Shown: one piece after another, positions 44,647-52,644 of the stretch
How the letters are laid out: each line of letters opens with the position of its first letter
Numbering within the stretch: the stretch's first letter is position 1
The notes under the pieces: generated by a model
What the model saw: the letters and a program-made list of their open reading frames with translations, nothing else
What the model was told of the DNA's origin: nothing
Databases searched by the model: none
DNA from: an uncultured Lachnospiraceae bacterium
GTDB taxonomy: Bacteria; Bacillota; Clostridia; Lachnospirales; Lachnospiraceae
Length of the DNA stretch: 64,000 nucleotides
Assembly (NCBI GenBank): GCA_951800685.1
Contig: CATOJY010000003.1
Location: 62,001-126,000 of the forward strand
Direction: 5' to 3'
Translations under genes and position numbers: made by a program

Positions 44647-47292
44647 TTATGCATTTCCGATCTGTTCTTCCAGCACCTTAACGCTCTGTTCGATCGCAGC
44701 GTCAATTCCCGCCGGATTTTTACCGCCTGCCTGCGCCATGTTCGGTCGTCCACCACCACCGCCGCCTACAAGCGCCGCAATCCCCTTGATCAGATTGCCT
44801 GCGTGGGCTCCCTGTCCCATAGCACCTTGGGTAGCCATAGCAATCATATTCACCTTGGCATCTTTCTCTGAGATCAACACCACAACGCCTTCGCCCAGCT
44901 TTTCTTTCAACTGGTCACCCAGCTCCCGCAGACCATTCATATCCACTCCGGCAACCTTTGATGCCAGCAGTTTCACTCCTTTGATCTCCTGCACTTGATC
45001 CATCACATCACCCAAGGCATCTTTCGCCGCCTTGCTCTTTAACGCCTCATTCTCGCTCTGCAGTGCCTTCATCTCTGCCATCAGGTGTTCACACCGCTCT
45101 ACCAGACTGGCCGGTGAAGTCTTAAGTACCCTGGCAGCTTCCTGCAGCTCTCCTTCCAGCTTTTGGTAGTAAGCGGTCACATTGCTTCCCGTCACCGCCT
45201 CAATCCTGCGTACACCTGCCGCCACGCCGGATTCAGACAGAATTTTGAAGGAACCAATCATCCCTGTAGCTTTCACATGCGTACCACCGCACAACTCTTT
45301 CGAGAAGTCGCCCATCTGCACGACTCTTACGGTCTCGCCGTATTTCTCACCAAAAAGCGCCATAGCGCCAGACTGCTTCGCCTCCTCGATCGTCATCACT
45401 TTCGTCTCAACCGCCAGATTCTCCGCGATCTGCTCATTGACAATCTGCTCAACCTTGCGGATCTCTTCTGCCGTCATCGCTGCAGAATGAGAGAAATCAA
45501 AACGGGTTCTCTCCCCATCCTGATAGGACCCTGCCTGCTCCACGTGGTCGCCCAGCACCTCCCGGAGCGCTTTCTGCAACAGATGCGTCGCACTATGATT
45601 CTTACAGGTACTGCCTCTTCTCACCGGATCCACTGACAAGGTAACAGCATCGCCAACCTTGAACATACCTCTGGTCATCTTGCCTACATGACCTATCTTG
45701 CCGCCCAAAAGCTTGATCGTATTCTCAACCTGAAACTCACCATCCGGCGTCGTAATTGTGCCGATATCGCCTTCCTGTCCACCCATAGTCGCATAGAAAG
45801 GCGTCTGAGCAACGATCACCGTACCAATTTCACCGTCCGTCAGCGCTTCTACCAGCTCTGTTTCCGTGGTGAGAACCGTCACTTCCGAACCAACACTCAG
45901 ATTGTCGTACCCGACAAACTCTGTCGTGATGGCCGGATCGATAGATTCATATACCGTCACGTCCGCTCCCATATAATTGGTTGTCTTCCGGGCTTTGCGT
46001 GCCTTATCCTTCTGTTCCTGCATGCATGCCCTGAATCCTTCCTCATCTACCGTAAAGCTCTTTTCTTCCAAAATTTCCTTCGTTAAATCGAGCGGGAATC
46101 CATAAGTGTCATATAACTTGAAAGCATCTGCACCGCCCAGCTCTTTGCTGCCTTGCGCCGCTACAGCCTGCGTCATCTCACTCAGAATAGTTAATCCCTG
46201 ATCAATCGTCTTATTAAACTTATTCTCTTCCTGCGTCAGCACGTTAAAGATAAATACCTTCTTTTCCTCCAGCTCTGGATAACCATCCTTCGAACCCTCA
46301 ATGACCGTGCCAGCCAGATCAGACAGAAAAGTTCCCTGGATACCCAGCTTTCTGCCCTGACGCGCCGCACGCCGGATGATTCTGCGCAGCACATATCCTC
46401 TTCCCTCGTTAGAAGGCATAATACCATCAGAGATCATAAAAGTAGCCGAACGGATATGGTCTGTAATAATGCGGATCGATACATCCGTATTATAGTCCTT
46501 CTTATACTCTACACCGGCAATCTCGCACACCCTTGTGCGCAACGCCAATACTGTGTCCACGTCAAAAATGGAATCCACATCCTGTACTGCAGACGCCAAT
46601 CGCTCTAATCCCATACCAGTATCAATATTCTTCTGTACGAGCTCTGTATAATTGCCCTTGCCGTCATTGTCAAACTGGGTAAACACGTTGTTCCATATCT
46701 CCATATAACGGTCACACTCACACCCTACGGTGCAGTCCGGTTTACCACAACCATATTTCTCCCCACGGTCATAATAAATCTCCGAACAGGGACCGCAAGG
46801 ACCAGAACCATGCTCCCAGAAATTATCTTCCTTGCCGAAACGGTAAATCCGCTCCGCCGGAATACCAATCTCCTTATTCCAGATCTCGAAAGCTTCCTCG
46901 TCATTCTCATAGATCGAAGGATAGAGTCTGTCCGCATCCAATCCTACTACCTCTGTGAGAAATTCCCAGCTCCACGCGATTGCCTCATGCTTAAAGTAAT
47001 CCCCAAAAGAGAAGTTACCAAGCATCTCGAAGAATGTGCCATGTCTTGCCGTCTTACCCACATTCTCCAAATCTCCTGTGCGGATACATTTCTGACAGGT
47101 AGTAACCCGTCTTCTGGGTGGAATTTCCTGCCCTGTAAAATAAGGCTTTAGCGGCGCCATACCTGAATTAATCAATAACAGACTATTGTCATTGTGAGGC
47201 ACCAGTGAAAAGCTTTTCATCTTTAAATGTTCTTTACTTTCAAAAAAATCAAGGAACATTCTTCGTAAATCATTCACACCATATGGTTTCAT
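44647..47292 (-). CDS. alaS: alanyl-tRNA synthetase
   Basis: Charges tRNA-Ala and clears mischarged Ser and Gly. It begins MKPYGVNDLRRMFLDFFESK with the class II core. The editing domain has HSATHLLQKAL and CGGTHVKATG (zinc ligands), and a C-terminal Gly-rich DHHA1 domain has GGGGGGRPNMAQAGGK. It is full length at 881 residues. It follows glyS by 86 bp and leads straight into the membrane protein gene. No T-box can fit in the short gap upstream. Confidence 0.97.
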   Translation of the reverse strand: MKPYGVNDLRRMFLDFFESKEHLKMKSFSLVPHNDNSLLLINSGMAPLKPYFTGQEIPPRRRVTTCQKCIRTGDLENVGKTARHGTFFEMLGNFSFGDYFKHEAIAWSWEFLTEVVGLDADRLYPSIYENDEEAFEIWNKEIGIPAERIYRFGKEDNFWEHGSGPCGPCSEIYYDRGEKYGCGKPDCTVGCECDRYMEIWNNVFTQFDNDGKGNYTELVQKNIDTGMGLERLASAVQDVDSIFDVDTVLALRTRVCEIAGVEYKKDYNTDVSIRIITDHIRSATFMISDGIMPSNEGRGYVLRRIIRRAARQGRKLGIQGTFLSDLAGTVIEGSKDGYPELEEKKVFIFNVLTQEENKFNKTIDQGLTILSEMTQAVAAQGSKELGGADAFKLYDTYGFPLDLTKEILEEKSFTVDEEGFRACMQEQKDKARKARKTTNYMGADVTVYESIDPAITTEFVGYDNLSVGSEVTVLTTETELVEALTDGEIGTVIVAQTPFYATMGGQEGDIGTITTPDGEFQVENTIKLLGGKIGHVGKMTRGMFKVGDAVTLSVDPVRRGSTCKNHSATHLLQKALREVLGDHVEQAGSYQDGERTRFDFSHSAAMTAEEIRKVEQIVNEQIAENLAVETKVMTIEEAKQSGAMALFGEKYGETVRVVQMGDFSKELCGGTHVKATGMIGSFKILSESGVAAGVRRIEAVTGSNVTAYYQKLEGELQEAARVLKTSPASLVERCEHLMAEMKALQSENEALKSKAAKDALGDVMDQVQEIKGVKLLASKVAGVDMNGLRELGDQLKEKLGEGVVVLISEKDAKVNMIAMATQGAMGQGAHAGNLIKGIAALVGGGGGGRPNMAQAGGKNPAGIDAAIEQSVKVLEEQIGNA

Positions 47293-47378
47293 CGTAGTTC
47301 TCTATCCTTTCTTTCACGCCTGTAGCAGCAAAAATACAAATTATTACATCCGTTATTTTTCGTGTATGAGCCCTATTT

Positions 47379-48767
47379 TCAGAAGGTAAACTTATCTGCA
47401 AAATACACATCCAACTGGTCGATTGCAATTCGCTCCTGTTCCATGGAATCCCGGAAACGCACAGTCACACAGCCGTCCGTCTCAGAATCGAAATCATAAG
47501 TAACACAAAACGGCGTCCCGATTTCATCCTGTCTGCGGTATCTCTTACCAATGTTGCCTCTGTCGTCAAATTCACAGTTATATTTTTTGGATAACTGTGC
47601 GAATACTTTCTCCGCACCTTCATTTAACTTCTTGGAAAGCGGCAGCACACCAATCTTTACAGGTGCCAGAGCCGGATGGAAATGCAGTACAGTACGTACA
47701 TCTCCCTCCCCGATCTCCTCCTCGTCATAAGCGCCACAAAGCACTGCCAGGAAAAGTCTCTCCACTCCCAGCGAAGGTTCTATGACATAAGGAATATATT
47801 TCTCATTCTTCGAATCATCAAAGTAAGACATATCTTCGCCAGAAGTATTCTGGTGCTGCGTCAGATCATAGTTCGTTCTGTCAGCGATACCCCACAGCTC
47901 ACCCCAGCCGAAGGGGAACAGGAATTCAATATCCGTAGTCGCTTTAGAATAGAAGGAAAGCTCCTCCTTATCATGGTCACGGACACGCATCTCCTCTTCC
48001 TTCATACCAAGACTCTTCAAGAAATCAATACAATACTGTTTCCAGTATGCAAACCATTCCAAATCCGTATCCGGCTCACAGAAAAATTCCATTTCCATCT
48101 GCTCGAACTCTCTCACCCGGAAGATAAAGTTTCCTGGCGTAATCTCATTTCGGAAAGACTTACCAACCTGACAGATCCCGAAAGGAATCTTCTTGCGGGA
48201 AGTTCTCTGTACATTCTTAAAATTGACGAAGATACCCTGCGCTGTCTCAGGACGCAGATACACCGTATTCTTAGCATCCTCCGTAACACCCTGGAAAGTC
48301 TTGAACATCAGGTTAAACTGCCTGATATCTGTAAAATTATGTTTGCCGCAGGTCGGGCAGGGAATGTTATGTTCTTCGATAAAATCTTTCATCTCCTGCT
48401 GGCTCCAGCCGTCCACAGAGCTGTCTAGAGTCATACCCTGTTCTGCCACGTAGTCCTCAATGATCTTATCTGCACGAAATCTCTCATGACATTCCTTACA
48501 ATCCATCAGTGGATCGGAGAAGCTGCCTAAATGGCCGCTTGCTACCCAAGTCTGCGGATTCATCAGAATCGCACAGTCCACACCCACATTATATGGACTC
48601 TCCATCACGAACTTCTGCCACCATGCCTTCTTAATATTATTCTTCAACTCTACACCTAGATTACCGAAATCCCATGTATTCGCCAATCCACCATAAATCT
48701 CGGAACCAGGATAAACAAATCCCCTCGCTTTCGATAACGCTACTATTTTTTCCATTGTTTTTTCCAT
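47379..48767 (-). CDS. glyS: glycyl-tRNA synthetase (single-chain, class II)
   Basis: The dimeric, eukaryote-like form, not the two-subunit bacterial type. It has [21 protein letters not shown] at the start, a Cys pair [53 protein letters not shown] (motif 2) and [13 protein letters not shown] (motif 3), then an anticodon domain. ATG 48767 with AAAGGA upstream is chosen over the longer frame (462 aa). Its place after era-recO is the common Firmicutes order. Confidence 0.96.
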   Translation of the reverse strand: MEKTMEKIVALSKARGFVYPGSEIYGGLANTWDFGNLGVELKNNIKKAWWQKFVMESPYNVGVDCAILMNPQTWVASGHLGSFSDPLMDCKECHERFRADKIIEDYVAEQGMTLDSSVDGWSQQEMKDFIEEHNIPCPTCGKHNFTDIRQFNLMFKTFQGVTEDAKNTVYLRPETAQGIFVNFKNVQRTSRKKIPFGICQVGKSFRNEITPGNFIFRVREFEQMEMEFFCEPDTDLEWFAYWKQYCIDFLKSLGMKEEEMRVRDHDKEELSFYSKATTDIEFLFPFGWGELWGIADRTNYDLTQHQNTSGEDMSYFDDSKNEKYIPYVIEPSLGVERLFLAVLCGAYDEEEIGEGDVRTVLHFHPALAPVKIGVLPLSKKLNEGAEKVFAQLSKKYNCEFDDRGNIGKRYRRQDEIGTPFCVTYDFDSETDGCVTVRFRDSMEQERIAIDQLDVYFADKFTF

Positions 48768-48846
48768 CGCTTCTGTCCTTTCTATTCCCACCGCTCACAC
48801 TGCGGCTTGTGATCCATCTTGTCTTAACTGGTTAAACTTTCATGAC

Positions 48847-48875
48847 TTTATAAATAATAATCGTTATGTAACCAA
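48847..48875 (-). promoter_or_regulatory. promoter of glyS
   Basis: Minus strand TTGGTT (48870-48875) and TATAAA (48847-48852), spacer 17 bp. Further upstream 7-bp arms CATGTGT/ACACATG (48885-48891, 48927-48933) form a loose dyad of unknown meaning. Confidence 0.45.
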
Positions 48876-48951
48876 AGTATATAGCATGTGTAATTAATTA
48901 TCGTTATCCTTTATATCGTTTTGATAACACATGTATTTACCTTGTTCGCCA

Positions 48952-49590
48952 TCATTCAAAAATAATATATGACAGCATACTTTCCTGCTCCCCTGACGAC
49001 GATGACGGATAATCAAGGCTGACGCCGCTTTTACCTGCAAAGGAAACCTTAAGATCACTGGCAGCACTTTGGTTTACATACAGCACTTTTCCATAAGTAT
49101 TTACCACCAACTCTTCTTCCGGTTTCATACCAATAATTACAATCTGTTTCTTCTCTGGATCTTCGATCTCACTGATCTCCATCGGTTGTCCTTTGGTGGA
49201 AGTGAACGCAACGTATCCTAGATTGTATCCTTTCTCATCCGCTTCTTCCAGTGTTCCCACAAATAACTCTCTACTGTTAAAAGCACTGTAATCCGCACCA
49301 GATGCATAATCAAAATGAAGCAGAATTCTACCGTCTTTCTCTTCCACTTCACCCAGGATAACGCGATCGGCCCCATTGTCCAAACAGTATTCCGCGACTC
49401 TCTCCTCTGCTAATGATATAAGTCCATCTTTCTCGTAGTAATTCTGTTCAAACTGCCCGACAATCTGATGGCTTATTTTTCCATCCTTGTCTATAGAAAC
49501 AGAACTGACTTCCGGTGCCCTACCATCCCCACAGCCGGCAAGAACACAGGCCAATGCCAGAACCGGCATCACACTCTTTCCTCTTCGCAT
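48952..49590 (-). CDS. unknown lipoprotein
   Basis: The 212-residue protein starts MRRGKSVMPVLALACVLAGC with a lipobox (LAGC, Cys20), so it should be lipid-anchored outside the membrane. The mature part is beta-rich, without cysteine clusters or a domain I know; SHQIVGQFEQNYYEKDGL and DRVILGEVEEKDGR stand out. The C-terminus is Ser-rich. It sits between recO (56 bp) and glyS. The function cannot be inferred. Confidence 0.8.
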   Translation of the reverse strand: MRRGKSVMPVLALACVLAGCGDGRAPEVSSVSIDKDGKISHQIVGQFEQNYYEKDGLISLAEERVAEYCLDNGADRVILGEVEEKDGRILLHFDYASGADYSAFNSRELFVGTLEEADEKGYNLGYVAFTSTKGQPMEISEIEDPEKKQIVIIGMKPEEELVVNTYGKVLYVNQSAASDLKVSFAGKSGVSLDYPSSSSGEQESMLSYIIFE

Positions 49591-49646
49591 ACACGTTCCT
49601 CTCTGTTCCCTTCTTCTTAACCACTTACATACTGCATTTCATTATA

Positions 49647-50294
49647 TTAAAGATTATCCACAATTTCAAGACTTTTAAACGTCCTGTCCAGATATCGTCT
49701 GCGATAATCGCCTGCGATCGTACAAAGTTCTTCCAACACATTTTCTTTTACCGTGAACGTATACAGCTTTTCAATACCCGCCTGCATAATGTATGAAACC
49801 GCATAGGCAGTAGAAGCATCCCACACTCCCTGCGTCGGCATTCCCGGAAATTCTCCGTTCACTATCATTGCCTTCATCTCGAAAACACAGCGGACCAACC
49901 GGTTAGAGATTCCCTTATGTAAAAGCGCCCGCAAAGACTGATATACCAGCTTTAACATCTCTTTCTCGTCATTATTCTCTCTGGTGTAATAATCTGACAC
50001 CTCCAGAAAATACATACCGTAATAAGCACCCTCGAAATCTTCCCGCAGACCCTCAAAATAATTGCTGATCACAGCATCCATGATATTGTAAGAACTTCGG
50101 CCCACATAGAGTTTAAACTCTCCGAAAGAGAAAGGATTCGTCGCTGCGAGCAGCCTGTTTCCCGGCTTACGTGCCCCCCTCGCAAAGGCAGAAATCTTTC
50201 CCTTCTCTTTTGTAAGTATCACAACTCTTTTGTCATATTCACCGATGGGTTCAGCCTTTAAGACCATTCCCGTAATCTGTGTATATTCCTGCAT
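49647..50294 (-). CDS. recO: DNA repair protein RecO (short form)
   Basis: RecO loads RecA on SSB-coated DNA. The N-terminal OB domain (TQITGMVLKAEPIGEYDKRVVILTKEKGK, given here by position 5-33) and GARKPGNRLL are typical. The usual C-terminal zinc finger is missing: there are only two cysteines in the protein. At 215 residues it is shorter than most RecO (240-250). The frame extends to 50384, but ATG 50294 with GGAG and the family start is chosen; it still overlaps yqzL by 44 bp. Confidence 0.9.
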   Translation of the reverse strand: MQEYTQITGMVLKAEPIGEYDKRVVILTKEKGKISAFARGARKPGNRLLAATNPFSFGEFKLYVGRSSYNIMDAVISNYFEGLREDFEGAYYGMYFLEVSDYYTRENNDEKEMLKLVYQSLRALLHKGISNRLVRCVFEMKAMIVNGEFPGMPTQGVWDASTAYAVSYIMQAGIEKLYTFTVKENVLEELCTIAGDYRRRYLDRTFKSLEIVDNL

Positions 50295-50430
50295 GAGAAT
50301 GTTCTCCTGCCCTTTCTTCCTTCCCTTCCTGCTTTTCAAGTCCCTCGTCTTGTGCCGCATCTTTGTATGCCAGAAAATCGTCAATCTTCCCTGTTATCAT
50401 AAACTTATCCCAGTAATTTATCGCTTTCAT
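50251..50430 (-). CDS. YqzL-like small protein
   Basis: A 59-residue protein, MKAINYWDKFMITGKIDDFL then AYKDAA and a charged tail. The W..F..TG.I..YL.YK pattern and the place between era and recO match B. subtilis YqzL, whose function is unknown. ATG 50430 follows AGGGGG. Its 3' end overlaps recO by 44 bp in another frame, suggesting coupled translation. Confidence 0.8.
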   Translation of the reverse strand: MKAINYWDKFMITGKIDDFLAYKDAAQDEGLEKQEGKEERAGEHSHAGIYTDYGNGLKG

Positions 50431-50489
50431 CTTACGCCCCCTGATCCTGTCTGACTGCATATTTTTAGGGTTCGCAGATTTACTCTTTT

Positions 50490-51404
50490 CTATTCTGTTT
50501 CTTTCGGATTATAGCCGAAATTTTTCAACAGGTAATCACTGTCACGCCAATCTTTCTTCACCTTGACCCAAAGCTTCAGATTCACCTGGCACTCTACCAG
50601 TTCTTCTATATCCGGCCTGGCCATGGATCCGATCTTCTTAAGCATGCTCCCCTGCTTTCCAATAATGATCCCTTTATGGGATTCTCTCTCGCAAACGATT
50701 GTAGCATCGATATCCGCGATCCTTTTCCGAAACTTCATCTGTTCAATCGTTACGGCAATGCCATGGGGAATCTCATCTTCCAGACATCTAAGCGCTTTCT
50801 CCCTGATCAGTTCCGCCACGATCTGTCTCATTGGCTGGTCCGTGACAGTATCCTCATCATAAAACGGCTCTCCATAAGGCAGATATTTCATAATACAATC
50901 GATCAGTATCTCCGTACCATCGTTTTTCAGCGCGGATACAGGAACGATCTCTACGAAATCAAGCTGCTTTCTATATGCGTCAATAGACGCCAGAATCTTT
51001 TCCTTTTGTATTGTGTCAATCTTGTTGATGACAAGTATAACCGGTGTTTTTGTTTTCTTAAGCTGTTCAATTATATGCTGTTCTCCAGCGCCTATATAGT
51101 CTGTTGGCTCCACCAGCCAGAGAATTACATCTACATCTTCTATCGTCCTTCGCGCAACATTGACCATATAATCCCCTAGCTTATTTTTGGCTTTGTGGAT
51201 CCCTGGAGTGTCCAGGAATACAATCTGGCCTTCCTCTGACGTATATACTGTCTGGATCCGATTTCTAGTGGTCTGTGGTTTCTTGGATGTGATGGCAATC
51301 TTCTGGCCGATCAAGGCATTCATCAAGGTTGATTTCCCGACATTTGGTCTACCGATCAACGTGGCAAATCCTACTTTCATCTGTCTGCTATTGTTCTCCT
51401 GCAT
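50490..51404 (-). CDS. era: GTPase Era
   Basis: An essential GTPase that binds the 3' end of 16S rRNA in 30S assembly. G1 is GRPNVGKSTL, G2 region PQTTRNRI, G3 DTPGIH, G4 NKID, and the KH domain has HKGIIIGKQGSMLKKIG. Full length at 304 residues. It lies 45 bp after the DUF4349 lipoprotein gene and leads yqzL and recO. Confidence 0.97.
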   Translation of the reverse strand: MQENNSRQMKVGFATLIGRPNVGKSTLMNALIGQKIAITSKKPQTTRNRIQTVYTSEEGQIVFLDTPGIHKAKNKLGDYMVNVARRTIEDVDVILWLVEPTDYIGAGEQHIIEQLKKTKTPVILVINKIDTIQKEKILASIDAYRKQLDFVEIVPVSALKNDGTEILIDCIMKYLPYGEPFYDEDTVTDQPMRQIVAELIREKALRCLEDEIPHGIAVTIEQMKFRKRIADIDATIVCERESHKGIIIGKQGSMLKKIGSMARPDIEELVECQVNLKLWVKVKKDWRDSDYLLKNFGYNPKETE

Positions 51405-51449
51405 AATCCCTATCTACTTTCTGTTTCGTTTCATAATTAACTGCTTTCC

Positions 51450-52565
51450 TTATTGTTCGTCTTTCTTATCCTGCTCTGTCTGTTCATCCTCCTGGATTTT
51501 ATGCTGCTCTCCTGCCATCTTCTGCTCTTCTGCGGGCTTTGCATGTGTCGGTGTATATGGATTGTATGGATTCTCACGCTGCCTTTTACGGCCAGCATTT
51601 TTCTTTTCCTGCCGTTTCATAATAAACCGTACTGCCACGGTTATGACCACAATCACCACTGCCCACACAAACAGATATGGAATATTAATCACAAACCAAA
51701 TTGCGGTATTTTGGATCCCCTTTCCAACTCCTTCCATACTCTTAAAAAAGCCGCTTCGGATCCGCTCACCCATCGCAGTGGCTTCTGTCGGGGAATAATG
51801 TTCCACTTCATCCACACTCAAATATACGGTACTATAATCGATCTTATTGTCATAGGTACGGAGCTGCGCTTCCATACTCTCGATCTGATACCGCACTTCT
51901 GAAAGGCGTCCTTCGATTGTCACGATGTCTTCCACAGACTCAGCCTGTTCTAACAGTTCCAGAAGCCTATCCTGTTCTGTAAGGAGCGCCTTCTTGTGGC
52001 TTTCCAGGTCTACATACTGCAGCGTCACATCCGTCACGCTCTCAGAGCGGCTTGTCACGTTAGTCTGCTGTCCAACCTCTTCCAGAAATAGCTCCAGATT
52101 CTCCCGTGGAATCCTCACTGTCATGCTGGCACAGCGCAAATACTTCGTGCCTTGGTAGTCTTTAGCGTATTCATTGCTCCTGCTGAAACTAGACAATTCC
52201 TCTATGTAACCGCCAAGTGCTGTCACCTTCTGCTCAATCGTAGGCAACAACACATCAAATTGTTCCGTTTCTACGTTCAACGTCACATTTTTGATCAACT
52301 TGCGGTCAGAGACTGCCTCCTCAGGCACCTCTGGATTGGCGTTCTCCTCCTGTGCTACTGTTTCATCCTCGTAGACCTTTTCCTCTACAGCCTCATTCGT
52401 ATAAATTCCACCGCCGGATTCATAAGCTGCCGTATCTGTTGCGGCCATCTCATAAGCCGCCATCCCTTTATCTTCGGCGCCACCGCAGCCCCCAAGGGCT
52501 GCAGCCAGCAAACCTGCTGTCAACACAGCATACACATGATTTATCGTTTTCCTGTTCACGATCAT
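51450..52565 (-). CDS. DUF4349 lipoprotein
   Basis: A 371-residue surface lipoprotein. A signal peptide ends in a lipobox (LGGC), followed by a low-complexity acidic linker. The DUF4349 domain (about 100-300) has RKLIKNVTLNVETEQFDVLL and GGYIEELSSFSR. A coiled coil follows (SHKKALLTEQDRLLELLEQA, then EDIVTIEGRLSEVRYQIESM). After one transmembrane helix comes a basic/Glu-rich tail. Start: ATG 52565 has GGAG 6 nt upstream, better than starts further out. The function of DUF4349 is not known. Confidence 0.85.
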   Translation of the reverse strand: MIVNRKTINHVYAVLTAGLLAAALGGCGGAEDKGMAAYEMAATDTAAYESGGGIYTNEAVEEKVYEDETVAQEENANPEVPEEAVSDRKLIKNVTLNVETEQFDVLLPTIEQKVTALGGYIEELSSFSRSNEYAKDYQGTKYLRCASMTVRIPRENLELFLEEVGQQTNVTSRSESVTDVTLQYVDLESHKKALLTEQDRLLELLEQAESVEDIVTIEGRLSEVRYQIESMEAQLRTYDNKIDYSTVYLSVDEVEHYSPTEATAMGERIRSGFFKSMEGVGKGIQNTAIWFVINIPYLFVWAVVIVVITVAVRFIMKRQEKKNAGRKRQRENPYNPYTPTHAKPAEEQKMAGEQHKIQEDEQTEQDKKDEQ

Positions 52566-52644
52566 AGCAATCTCCATTTCTATCCCGCAGACCGGACTAC
52601 CTCCAGCCAATACACGACCCTAGGTCATTTTTCACACCACACTG

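Noticed and set aside
47293-48951. T-box leaders for alaS or glyS
   Set aside because: The gaps of about 86 and 184 bp lack the T-box core and a suitable terminator.
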